DNA of 7,564 nt from Actinomycetota bacterium (GTDB taxonomy: Bacteria; Actinomycetota; Thermoleophilia; RBG-16-64-13): assembly GCA_003157225.1 (NCBI GenBank), contig PMIZ01000153.1:6604-14167 (forward strand), written 5' to 3'. A program made the translations under genes and the position numbers. The notes beneath the pieces are model-generated. The model was not told the DNA's origin. It was given only the letters and a program-made list of their open reading frames with translations, and made no database searches. This document shows positions 1 through 6,729 of the stretch, piece by piece. Position 1 is the stretch's first letter. Every line of letters starts with the position of its first letter.

Positions 1-157
1 CTTCCTGCGTCCTTCTCTCGCGCGCGGCGATCGTGCCCTGACGGCGCAGCGTCGTTCTTCACCAGCCTGCTGGGACTTTGTGCGCGCGATGCCGGGGCCT
101 TAGCGACTAGAACGTTGTTCACGGGTAGAATGGTGTGTATCTCCGTTCGCTGGGCGC
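1..157. other. Region downstream of the UroD-family gene, no supported gene
   Basis: After the TAG at 158-160 there is no strong hairpin followed by a U-run, so the operon may continue or end outside the window. One minus-strand frame from GTG 120-122 stays open to position 1 (40 codons, with N-terminal VNNVLVAKAPAS and a polar, basic tail), and an alternative GTG lies at 60-62. Neither has a good ribosome site at normal spacing, so this could be a gene start but cannot be called. Confidence 0.4.
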
Positions 158-1456
158 CTACAGCTTCCCGAATTCGTCCACTGCCTCGCGGAGGGCGTGA
201 AGGTTCTCGGGCCGAGCTTCATCCGGGATCCCTACGTTCCCATCGAGAATGAGTGCGCCGGTGTCGCCGAACAGGTCGATCAGCCGCTTCACGTCGTCCT
301 TGACTTCTTGCGGCGTGCCGGTGCACATGAGCGAAGAAGGAACGTTGCCCCAGAAGCACATGACCTCGCCGCATATCTCCTTGAATCTCTTCCGGTCGAC
401 GTGATCAAAGTGCGCGGCCACCTTTCCCGCCGGCAGCTCCGCAAGATACTCCAGGCGCGAGGAGTAGCCACCTTCGAACAGAGGCATGGGGGTGATTCCG
501 GCATCGATCAGGGCCTCTATCAGACGTTTGAAACCCGGCCAGTAGAACTTCCGGAAGTCCTCGTCACGCATGAAGTTGTCTGCTCCCCGGTGCATTGGTA
601 TGAAGACGCGGGGGTTGCCGCTCGCGCGTGCCGCCTCAATCGCCGTCGCGATCGTCATGGGTTCCATCAGTTCGACCGCTCGGAGCAGCTTTTCGGGCTG
701 GCGATACAGGTCGATACTGCTCCCCTTTAGACCGCGAAGGAAATCCGATACGACGTCGAATGCCGGCACGGTGATGCCGACCCAGCCGAACGGGTAGCCG
801 AGGGCTTTCATTTCCTGGATGTGGGCATCCAGCGCGGCACTGCTGGCATCAGCGGCGTCGGCGAGGCGCAGGAGTGACTTGAGTGCCTGCCTCAGAGCCG
901 GTTGGGCCAACACCTTTCCAGCGCCCGCCAAGAGCTGGGTGCCGCAGAACCAAAAGGCAGGCGGTAACGGTCCACCGAAGCCGCCGAAGTTGGCCGCGAT
1001 CCTGGGAAACAGTTTCGTAGTCGTGAAACGGCTGGGGTCGCTAAGAAACTCGTCGTACTCGTCCTCGGCCATGTACTGCTTCTCGACGAACTGGTAGGGA
1101 ACGTTGTCGGGAAGGGTCCCACCCGGCCATTCTATTTGGACCGAACCCATAGCTTCCAGCGCGAGCGACGACATGATGCCGTTGGGCACAGCCAGGTCCC
1201 AGCCGAATTCAAGGACCGCCTTCTTGCAGCTTTCGCACCGTAGAGCGTCGTCATAACCGGCGTCTCGGTCGCTAATGCCCTGCTGTCTCGTGGAGAAGTA
1301 GTGAACAATGAGCGGCAGAACCGGCACCCGGTCCGGCTTCCGCAAGGCAACAATGTCGTTGAAACGCTTTTCGCGTTCGTCATAGAGCTGCTGAGGAATC
1401 GGGGCCATGCCACGCTCGTTTGCGAACGATGCCTCTAGGGTTTCTGGATCTCTCAT
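158..1456 (-). CDS. Uroporphyrinogen decarboxylase (UroD) superfamily protein, possible methyltransferase-like enzyme
   Basis: The 432-aa protein has no signal peptide and is presumably cytoplasmic. Seen: an N-terminal PDRVPVLP segment (41-48), the usual start of the UroD/MtaA barrel, and a C-terminal half with RLEYLAELPAGKV (334-346), GNVPSSL (370-376), GTPQEV (380-385) and PENLHAL (416-422). These match the large uncharacterised UroD-family branch of anaerobes. The RQAGRY signature of haem-pathway UroD is absent. The His-x-Cys and distal Cys zinc ligands of MtaA/MtbA also appear absent: PLFEGG lies at 325-330 and DGNVG at 405-409. Haem synthesis is therefore unlikely and the reaction is unknown. 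A CxxC pair (C74, C77) is present. The ATG overlaps the stop of the ABC fusion gene by ATGA and has no Shine-Dalgarno, so translation is probably coupled. Met17 is a possible later start, also without a good ribosome site. Family assignment is firm; function is open. Confidence 0.88.
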   Translation of the reverse strand: MRDPETLEASFANERGMAPIPQQLYDEREKRFNDIVALRKPDRVPVLPLIVHYFSTRQQGISDRDAGYDDALRCESCKKAVLEFGWDLAVPNGIMSSLALEAMGSVQIEWPGGTLPDNVPYQFVEKQYMAEDEYDEFLSDPSRFTTTKLFPRIAANFGGFGGPLPPAFWFCGTQLLAGAGKVLAQPALRQALKSLLRLADAADASSAALDAHIQEMKALGYPFGWVGITVPAFDVVSDFLRGLKGSSIDLYRQPEKLLRAVELMEPMTIATAIEAARASGNPRVFIPMHRGADNFMRDEDFRKFYWPGFKRLIEALIDAGITPMPLFEGGYSSRLEYLAELPAGKVAAHFDHVDRKRFKEICGEVMCFWGNVPSSLMCTGTPQEVKDDVKRLIDLFGDTGALILDGNVGIPDEARPENLHALREAVDEFGKL

Positions 1457-4116
1457 TGCTGGGCCGATCCGGAGGCTTTCCCAAAGTACCCTTCGCGCAC
1501 GCGATCGTTGAGACGGAGGGCATCAGATGTTCCCGACAAGACAACCCTTCCGTTCTGAAGTACCAACCCGTGATGCGCGAGATCAAGGGCGAGCTCGGCG
1601 TTCTGCTCCACCATGAGCATGGTCAACCCGTCCCTGTTGAGTTGAGCGAGGGTTTCGAAGATCCGCTCCACGACCATTGGAGCAAGGCCCATAGACGGCT
1701 CATCGAGAAGAAGGAGATCGGGCTTGCCCATGAGAGCGCGTCCTATGGCCAGCATCTGCTGCTCGCCTCCAGACAGGGTACCGGCGGCTTGATTTCTCCG
1801 TTCGCCTAGAATCGGGAACAATTCATAAACGTAGCGAATATCCGCGTCAATCGACGAACGCGGGCCACGACGAGCGGAGGCCCCGACCACCAGGTTGTCC
1901 CGCACTGACAGCGTTGCAAAGAGCCTTCGCCTCTCCAGCACCTGGCAGAGGCCCTGGGCGGTGATCCTGTTGGCATGCTGGCGGGAGATCTCCCGACCTT
2001 GGTACACGATTGAGCCCTCGCTGGGGCGCAGGAGACCCGAGATAGCGTGAAGAAGCGTGCTCTTGCCCGCTCCGTTAGCCCCCAAGATCGCCATGATCTC
2101 GCCTCGGCGGACCGTGAAGGACACGCCATTCACAGCCTGGACGGGCCCGTAGGCCACGCCCAGACTGTCGACGACGAGCATCTCCTCGGCCTCCGCGCAT
2201 GATCCGTCGATGGACCTGTCGGTAGCGCACAGGTCGGTGCGCGCAGTGCCCACTCCCAGGTAAGCCTCGATGACGCACTCACTGCAGCGAACCGCTTGGG
2301 GGGCACCATCGAAGATCAGCTTTCCGTGGTCGAGAACGTACACATGGTCCGAAATGCCCATGACCAGCTCCACGTCGTGCTCGACGAGAAGGACCGTGAC
2401 TCCCGAGTCTCGTATGCGGGCGATCTGCTCCACGAGATGGGAACGCTCACCTGCGTTCATTCCGGCTGCCGGCTCGTCAAGCAGCAACATCCGGGGCTTG
2501 GAGGCCAAAGCGCGGGCTATCTCAACCAGTCTCTGTCGGCCATACGGGAGGCTGGCAGCAGGCAAAGCGGCACTGTCCGCCAATCCTAGGAATTCGAGAA
2601 CGGCCATGGCCTCGTCTCGGGAAGCGCGCTCCTCCCGACGTTGGTAGGGAAGCCCGAGGCCACACGCCCAAAGCCCGGACCGTTCATGCCGATGGCGCCC
2701 CACAAGAACGTTTTCCAGGACGCTCATGTTCGAATAGATCCGGAGATTCTGGAAGGTTCGGGCCAGACCCAACCGGGCCGTGTCCGCCGTCGTTACTTTC
2801 GTCACGTCTTCGCCGGCGAACGTCACCCGACCGGCGGCGAGTCTCTGGAGGCGGCTCACCGCGTTGAACACCGTGGTCTTGCCCGCGCCGTTGGGCCCGA
2901 TCAACGCGACGATCTGTCCTTCTCTCACCTCCAGGGACACATCGTCTACTGCCTTAAGGCCGCCGAAACGCACCGAGAGCCCATCGGCACGAAGCAGCGG
3001 ATCAGCAGAAGCATTCGATCCACGCTCGGGTGCCCGAACCATCCGCGCGTCGCTCGGATCCTCGTCTTGCACGTTCCTCGCGACGTCCCGCTGCTCGCCC
3101 GAGGCGCTTGCCGCACCAGTGGGCCCAGCCGCAGTCCGCCTTCGGAACCATCCGACCAGTCTTGCTCGTTGATCCGGCCGCAATGCAAGCCCGGCGGGAA
3201 AGAAGATGAGTAGAAGGATCATGACCACCGCGTAGGTCACACCGCTGTACCCGTGCTGGATGCTGGTGAACCCGTAGAGCACCCACGTCATCACCACCGC
3301 GCCCACTATCGCGCCCCAAGCGGAGCCGACCCCGCCCACGAGCATCATGACGATCGGCAAGACAGCCGCAGAGAAGGTAAACGAGTTTGGTGATACCGCG
3401 TTGATGATGAAGGCGAACAGGCCGCCCGCCAGGCCACAAAGAACAGCGCTCGTGACGAAAGCCAGAAGCTTCCAGTTTGCTGTCCTCACCCCAAGGGTGT
3501 CGGAAGCCAGCTCGCTGGTCGCGATAGCCCTGAGTGCCCGTCCAAACCTGTGCTTGAGCGCCCGCGAGACGAAGAACAGAATAAGGATGGCAATGACCCA
3601 AACCAGATAGTACTTGCTGAGAGAGGACTGAAAGCTGAAGCCCAGGATGCGCAGGGGAGGAATCGGGGCAAACCCGTTCGGACCGCCGGTGACGCCGCGC
3701 AGTTGAATCACCATCACCAGGACTATCTGCCCCAAGCCGATCGTGGCGAGAGCCAAGTAGAAATACCTGAGCTTGAGCACGGGCCTCCCCACGATGAGGG
3801 CAACCGCACCGGCTGCAAGCGCTCCGAGGACAAGACAGGCGAGCGTGGGCCACGAAAGCTTCGTGGCCAGGAGCCCCGTGGTGTATGCGCCAATGCCGTA
3901 GAAAGCGGAGTGGCCGAAGGAGAGTTGCCCGGCTTGGCCCAAGATGATCACCACGGCAAGGGTCAGGATGGCGTATAGGCCGGCGGTCGTCATGACGGAG
4001 AGGTTGTAGGCGGTGCCGGCCACCAGCGGCCACGCGAGCAGGCACACCACGAGGAGCCCCTTGGTAAGGCTGCCCCGACTAAATCGGGCAGACCCGGCCA
4101 GAGGCGAGCCCCTCAT
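1453..4116 (-). CDS. Fused Liv/HAAT-type ABC transporter: LivM permease, LivG ATPase and LivF ATPase in one chain
   Basis: The single 887-aa frame carries three normally separate subunits. Residues about 20-325 are a LivM-type permease with many hydrophobic segments, GQLSFGHSAFYGIGAY (63-78) and the cytoplasmic RFGRALRAIA loop (190-199). Residues 326-373 are a hydrophilic linker. Residues 374-625 are LivG: Walker A GPNGAGKTT (407-415), Q-loop Gln456, signature LPYGRQ (523-528), Walker B LLLDEP (544-549) and switch His580. Residues 626-645 link to LivF (646-887): Walker A GANGAGKST (679-687), Q-loop Gln725, signature LSGGEQ (781-786), Walker B LLLLDEP (801-807), and VEQN (836-839) with Gln at the switch position, as is usual in LivF. 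Both ATPase sites look intact. The ATG overlaps the livH stop (ATGA), with GGGAGAGG upstream inside livH. The protein should dimerise its ATPase domains in cis or across chains and import the LivK-bound solute. The substrate cannot be read from sequence; the family carries branched amino acids, amides, urea and aromatic acids. Confidence 0.95.
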   Translation of the reverse strand: MRGSPLAGSARFSRGSLTKGLLVVCLLAWPLVAGTAYNLSVMTTAGLYAILTLAVVIILGQAGQLSFGHSAFYGIGAYTTGLLATKLSWPTLACLVLGALAAGAVALIVGRPVLKLRYFYLALATIGLGQIVLVMVIQLRGVTGGPNGFAPIPPLRILGFSFQSSLSKYYLVWVIAILILFFVSRALKHRFGRALRAIATSELASDTLGVRTANWKLLAFVTSAVLCGLAGGLFAFIINAVSPNSFTFSAAVLPIVMMLVGGVGSAWGAIVGAVVMTWVLYGFTSIQHGYSGVTYAVVMILLLIFFPAGLALRPDQRARLVGWFRRRTAAGPTGAASASGEQRDVARNVQDEDPSDARMVRAPERGSNASADPLLRADGLSVRFGGLKAVDDVSLEVREGQIVALIGPNGAGKTTVFNAVSRLQRLAAGRVTFAGEDVTKVTTADTARLGLARTFQNLRIYSNMSVLENVLVGRHRHERSGLWACGLGLPYQRREERASRDEAMAVLEFLGLADSAALPAASLPYGRQRLVEIARALASKPRMLLLDEPAAGMNAGERSHLVEQIARIRDSGVTVLLVEHDVELVMGISDHVYVLDHGKLIFDGAPQAVRCSECVIEAYLGVGTARTDLCATDRSIDGSCAEAEEMLVVDSLGVAYGPVQAVNGVSFTVRRGEIMAILGANGAGKSTLLHAISGLLRPSEGSIVYQGREISRQHANRITAQGLCQVLERRRLFATLSVRDNLVVGASARRGPRSSIDADIRYVYELFPILGERRNQAAGTLSGGEQQMLAIGRALMGKPDLLLLDEPSMGLAPMVVERIFETLAQLNRDGLTMLMVEQNAELALDLAHHGLVLQNGRVVLSGTSDALRLNDRVREGYFGKASGSAQQ
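2182..2194 (-). promoter_or_regulatory. Internal Shine-Dalgarno at the LivF domain boundary
   Basis: Within the fusion gene, GGAGG (2190-2194, minus strand) stands 8 nt before the in-frame ATG of Met646 (2179-2181). A second purine run, GAGGAG, directly precedes the ATG. Met646 is where a free-standing LivF would normally begin. The site could allow separate LivF synthesis, or it could be a relic of the formerly separate gene. Confidence 0.45.
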
Positions 4117-4994
4117 CGGGCCTCTCCCTCAATGGTCGGTGTGCCCAAGAGGCCCTGCGGCCTAAGGTACAGGACCGCGATGAGGATGACGAAAGCGATG
4201 GCATCCTGATAGCCGGTCGGAAGCCAGCCTGTTGCAAAGGACTGGATGATGCCTAGGGTGACTCCGCCCACCACCGCCCCAAGCGTGGAACCCCATCCTC
4301 CCAGGATGGCCGCTACAAACCCGCTCAGAGCGAATGCGCCACCAGAGAGATACGTCGTCGGAGTGATGTTGCTGATTGCGATCCCACCCACTGCCCCGAT
4401 GACAGCCCCGATGCCAAAGGCAAGGAGGATCATCGTTCCGGTTGACACCCCACAGACCGCTGCGGCCCCTGGATCTGACGCAGTGGCCGTCATCTTCTTG
4501 CCAACCCGGGTCCGTACCGTGAAGAACCAGAGGGCCAAGACTATGACCAACATTATGCCGACCACCCACAGACTCTGAACGGGTACGTACAGGCCCCCGA
4601 CGGACAGGGGTTTGCGATCGATGAATGGAGGCAAGGCAAGACCGTAGCCACCCCACTGAAGCAGGGCCAAGTTCTCAAAGAGGATGCTAAGCCCGATTGT
4701 GGCCAGGATGACTGATACCAGGGAGATCGTGACCAGGCGCCGAAGAACGACCCAGTAGAGGGCCAGGCTGAGGGCGGCCACCAAGACGACAGCGATAAGA
4801 CCGGAGAGCCAGTAAGGGTAGCCAAGCGTTCGCACGAATGAGTAGCAGAGCAGCGCGCCCAGCATCACAAAGCTTCCCTGCGCCATGTTGACTATCCGAG
4901 AAGTGCGGTAGATGGTCACATAGCCGAGAGCGACCAGAGAGTAGATACTGCCCATCGTGATTCCCGTGACGAGCAATTGAATGACCTTGACCAC
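4113..4994 (-). CDS. livH: Liv/HAAT-type ABC transporter permease, LivH-like
   Basis: This 293-aa integral membrane protein is one of the two permease subunits that pair to form the translocation channel. Seen: the LivH N-terminus with GITMGSIYSLVALG (11-24) and the family-typical IVNMAQGSFVMLGA (34-47), several further hydrophobic segments, and the cytoplasmic coupling loop RTRVGKKMTATASDPGAAA (161-179) expected to contact the ATPase domains. Conserved glycine-rich helices follow (AFGIGAVIGAVGG, 192-204; AAILGGWGSTLGAVVGG, 228-244). Length is normal for LivH. The start is GTG (4992-4994), supported by GGGAGA about 6-8 nt upstream. The stop overlaps the start of the LivM-LivG-LivF fusion by ATGA, so the two permease halves are translationally coupled. 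The gene lies 115 bp downstream of livK, across a strong stem-loop. Confidence 0.95.
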   Translation of the reverse strand: MVKVIQLLVTGITMGSIYSLVALGYVTIYRTSRIVNMAQGSFVMLGALLCYSFVRTLGYPYWLSGLIAVVLVAALSLALYWVVLRRLVTISLVSVILATIGLSILFENLALLQWGGYGLALPPFIDRKPLSVGGLYVPVQSLWVVGIMLVIVLALWFFTVRTRVGKKMTATASDPGAAAVCGVSTGTMILLAFGIGAVIGAVGGIAISNITPTTYLSGGAFALSGFVAAILGGWGSTLGAVVGGVTLGIIQSFATGWLPTGYQDAIAFVILIAVLYLRPQGLLGTPTIEGEAR

Positions 4995-5042
4995 AGTCTC
5001 TCCCGTCTGGGACTTTTACGAGAACCCAAGTGCTCTGTAGGA

Positions 5043-5097
5043 TGGTCTCCCGCGCCTTCCGCCCGTCAAGTTTCAGCCAGATAGGCGCGGGAGACCA
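5043..5097 (-). repeat. Perfect 15-bp inverted repeat between livK and livH (mRNA stem-loop)
   Basis: The arms at 5043-5057 and 5083-5097 are perfectly complementary (TGGTCTCCCGCGCCT and its reverse complement) around a 25-nt loop. The stem starts 12 nt after the livK stop codon. On the minus-strand transcript no U-run follows the 3' arm (ATCC follows; the T-run is on the 5' side), so it is not a classical intrinsic terminator. A stem here would be expected to protect the 3' end of livK mRNA from exonucleases or to cause partial termination. Either would raise binding protein over membrane subunits, as known for malE-malF-type intergenic stems. Structure is seen directly; role is inferred. 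Confidence 0.8.
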
Positions 5098-5109
5098 AAA
5101 GGGCTGCAG

Positions 5110-6453
5110 CTACTTCAGTATCGTGACGTACTCGAACTTACCGCTCTTGACTTGCAGCAGAACCATCTGACCGGTCTGGATGCCCTCGTTCGGGTTTTGA
5201 TCCGAGAGAGTGACTAGGCCGACGGTGGTCTGCAGGTTCGTAAGGTTGTGGAGAGCTGCACGGACTTTCTCGCGGTCGGTCCCGCCGACCTTGAGCGCGG
5301 CCGCCATGACGCAGACGAAGCTCGCCCCGTCAGCTGCCAGGCTATTCACGGGAGTGTTGAACTTCTTGGTGAAGGCATCCGTGAACTTGAGCTGAAGCGC
5401 TTTGACCGCCCAGTCATCCGGCAAGGACTGCGCGACCGGTCCGCCTCCGGTGTCCAGAACGTACAGACCTTCAACACCCTCGGCGCCTCCGATGGCGATT
5501 GTCGCCGGGTTATCAGCGACCGGGCTGCCGAACATGGGCACGGTCACTCCGCGGTCCCGCAACTGTTTGTACAGAACAGGCGTATTGACCGGGGTGCCCA
5601 TGAGCAGAACCCCGTCCGGCTTGAGGGTGTTGTACGTTTCCATGAACTTGTTCACGATGGGCTGGAAGTCGGACTGATCAGGAGCGAAGGTGTCGGGCAT
5701 CTTCGTAATGGTGATGCCCTGGTTCTTCGCAAGTTTGACGGCGACGTCGACCGGCTCTTGGTTGGAGGTCAGCACGTCGGAGAGCGCGACTACGTTCTTG
5801 AGACCGGCGTACTTGAGTTCTTTTACGATAGCGTCCCCCAGGACGTTGTTGCTCGGGTCCGAGAACACGGTCCACTTGGAGGGCGACGTCTTTTCGGCGG
5901 CTATCAGCTCAAGCGAGGCAGGGCTTCCGATCACGCCGGGTATCTGTTGGGCCTCGGCCACACCCCGGGCGGCCGGAGTGATGGAGTTGAAGAAGGGCCC
6001 GATGATCCCGACGATGCTTTTGTCGGCAGCGAACTTCTGGATGATGGCGGTCATCGCTTGGACGTCTGACTGGTCGTCTTCGAGCACAAGCTGGAGAGGC
6101 CGTCCATTGATACCGCCCTCAGAGTTGATCAAATCCGCCATGGCGTTGGCGCCGTTGGCCATGTCTGATCCGCCGGCGGCGGCCGCGCCGGTCATTGATG
6201 AAAGGAGACCTATCTTGATGGGCTCTCCGGTGGCGGGACCAGCTGTCGACATGCTGGTCGACGCTGGGGTAGTTTCAGTAGAGCTGGCCGCCGTGGTGGC
6301 GGTCGAAGCCGAGGTAGCGGTTTCGCTCGACGCCGTGGACGAGCTAGCTGGCGAGACTGTTGTAGTAGTACTTGACCCGCCGCAAGCGACGGCAACCAGG
6401 GAGATCAGCAGGATGAGTACTCCCACGCCCACAATAACGAGCGCCCTCTTCAT
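5110..6453 (-). CDS. livK: Liv/HAAT-type ABC transporter substrate-binding lipoprotein, LivK-like
   Basis: The 447-aa binding protein captures the solute outside the membrane and delivers it to LivH/LivM. Seen: a lipoprotein signal peptide with MKR, a hydrophobic stretch (4-23) and lipobox VAVAC with Cys24 as the lipidated residue. A roughly 50-residue linker of Ser, Thr and Ala (25-76) follows. The type I periplasmic-binding fold (Peripla_BP_6) then starts at PIKIGLLSSMTG (78-89). NGRPLQLVLEDDQSD (116-130) and the later GIIGPFFNS segment are typical of LivK/amide-binding relatives. The mature domain is of ordinary length; the extra total length comes from the linker. The start is ATG (6451-6453), preceded by a purine-rich AAAGAGAGAAGG. 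The linker style fits Gram-positive actinobacterial lipoproteins. Which solute it binds is not evident. Confidence 0.95.
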   Translation of the reverse strand: MKRALVIVGVGVLILLISLVAVACGGSSTTTTVSPASSSTASSETATSASTATTAASSTETTPASTSMSTAGPATGEPIKIGLLSSMTGAAAAGGSDMANGANAMADLINSEGGINGRPLQLVLEDDQSDVQAMTAIIQKFAADKSIVGIIGPFFNSITPAARGVAEAQQIPGVIGSPASLELIAAEKTSPSKWTVFSDPSNNVLGDAIVKELKYAGLKNVVALSDVLTSNQEPVDVAVKLAKNQGITITKMPDTFAPDQSDFQPIVNKFMETYNTLKPDGVLLMGTPVNTPVLYKQLRDRGVTVPMFGSPVADNPATIAIGGAEGVEGLYVLDTGGGPVAQSLPDDWAVKALQLKFTDAFTKKFNTPVNSLAADGASFVCVMAAALKVGGTDREKVRAALHNLTNLQTTVGLVTLSDQNPNEGIQTGQMVLLQVKSGKFEYVTILK

Positions 6454-6533
6454 AGCCTTCTCTCTTTCCCGACCCGAGAGGTCGGACTCCCGATGCAGTG
6501 ACTACTTCCGGAACTTGTGACCGCGCGATACAT
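6450..6533 (-). CDS. Possible 27-codon leader ORF overlapping livK by ATGA
   Basis: An ATG at 6531-6533 directly follows the strongest Shine-Dalgarno-like run in the window, GGGGAGGAGGT (6534-6544). The upstream GGAGG in that run sits 4 nt from the ATG. The frame encodes 27 residues (starting MYRAVTSSG, ending KERRL) and its TGA overlaps the livK ATG as ATGA, the same junction type as livH/fusion and fusion/UroD. It could be a coupling peptide driving livK translation. The peptide resembles nothing recognised, spacing is short, and it may be chance. The hairpin at 6469-6485 lies inside this ORF. Confidence 0.25.
   Translation of the reverse strand: MYRAVTSSGSSHCIGSPTSRVGKERRL
6469..6485 (-). 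repeat. Small hairpin just upstream of livK
   Basis: CCGACC and GGTCGG (6469-6474 and 6480-6485) form a perfect 6-bp GC-rich stem with a 5-nt loop, ending 15 nt before the livK start codon and next to its ribosome site. It could modulate translation initiation or mark the 5' leader. It is short enough that chance in GC-rich DNA is possible. Confidence 0.4.
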
Positions 6534-6690
6534 ACCTCCTCCCCAACCCTCTGCCCCAACCGTCAGCCGCGGTGTAGCCAAAGTCCATGGCGGCGGTGGC
6601 ACTTCGCCACATCTGCGCAACGCGAGCCACCTCGATTACGCTGGTGCACAGTCCAAACACTCGATAGCGAAGGCGATACCGACTGTTCAT
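6502..6690 (-). CDS. Possible small protein, 62 aa, unrecognised
   Basis: The frame starts at ATG 6688-6690, with GGGGAGG (6698-6704) exactly 7 nt upstream, an excellent ribosome site. It ends at TAG 6502-6504, 48 bp before livK. The product is basic and rich in Arg and Gly (N-terminus MNSRYRLRYRVF; C-terminus SRGHKFRK), with no signal peptide, membrane segment or familiar motif. It would fill most of the gap between the 248-aa gene and livK, making the cluster nearly continuous. Against it: no recognisable homology by eye, and GC-rich DNA often contains open frames of this size. It may be a real small gene, or the ribosome site may be coincidental. Confidence 0.3.
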   Translation of the reverse strand: MNSRYRLRYRVFGLCTSVIEVARVAQMWRSATAAMDFGYTAADGWGRGLGRRYVSRGHKFRK

Positions 6691-6729
6691 TCAGAGACCT
6701 CCCCTAATGCTCCCTGTCTGCGCTGCAAT

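Noticed and set aside
110..120. GAAC-GTT-GTTC inverted repeat
   Set aside because: Only a 4-bp stem; expected by chance.
1..122. Possible start of a downstream gene (GTG at 120-122 or 60-62)
   Set aside because: Open to the window edge but polar, motif-free, and lacking a well-spaced Shine-Dalgarno; too short to support.
197..730. 177-codon open frame on the plus strand
   Set aside because: Antisense to the UroD-family gene, with no recognisable motif; GC-rich codon bias creates such frames.
158..1456. Annotation as haem-pathway uroporphyrinogen decarboxylase (hemE)
   Set aside because: Lacks the RQAGRY substrate motif, sits in a transporter operon, and is longer than typical HemE.
3002..4045. 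347-codon minus-strand frame inside the fusion gene
   Set aside because: Alternate frame of the LivM region; Arg/His/Pro-rich with no motif, while the overlapping frame is a clear permease.
5043..5097. Reading the livK-livH stem as an intrinsic terminator
   Set aside because: No U-run follows the 3' arm on the transcribed strand, and livH must be expressed downstream.
5248..6069. 273-codon plus-strand frame
   Set aside because: Fully antisense to livK, His/Arg/Gly-rich with no domain; a shadow.
5690..6520. 276-codon plus-strand frame
   Set aside because: Antisense to livK; its Val/Ala-rich C-terminal half mirrors the Ser/Thr linker repeats.
6344..6559. 71-codon minus-strand frame across the livK start
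   Set aside because: Overlaps the livK signal peptide and linker in another frame, with no good ribosome site at its start.
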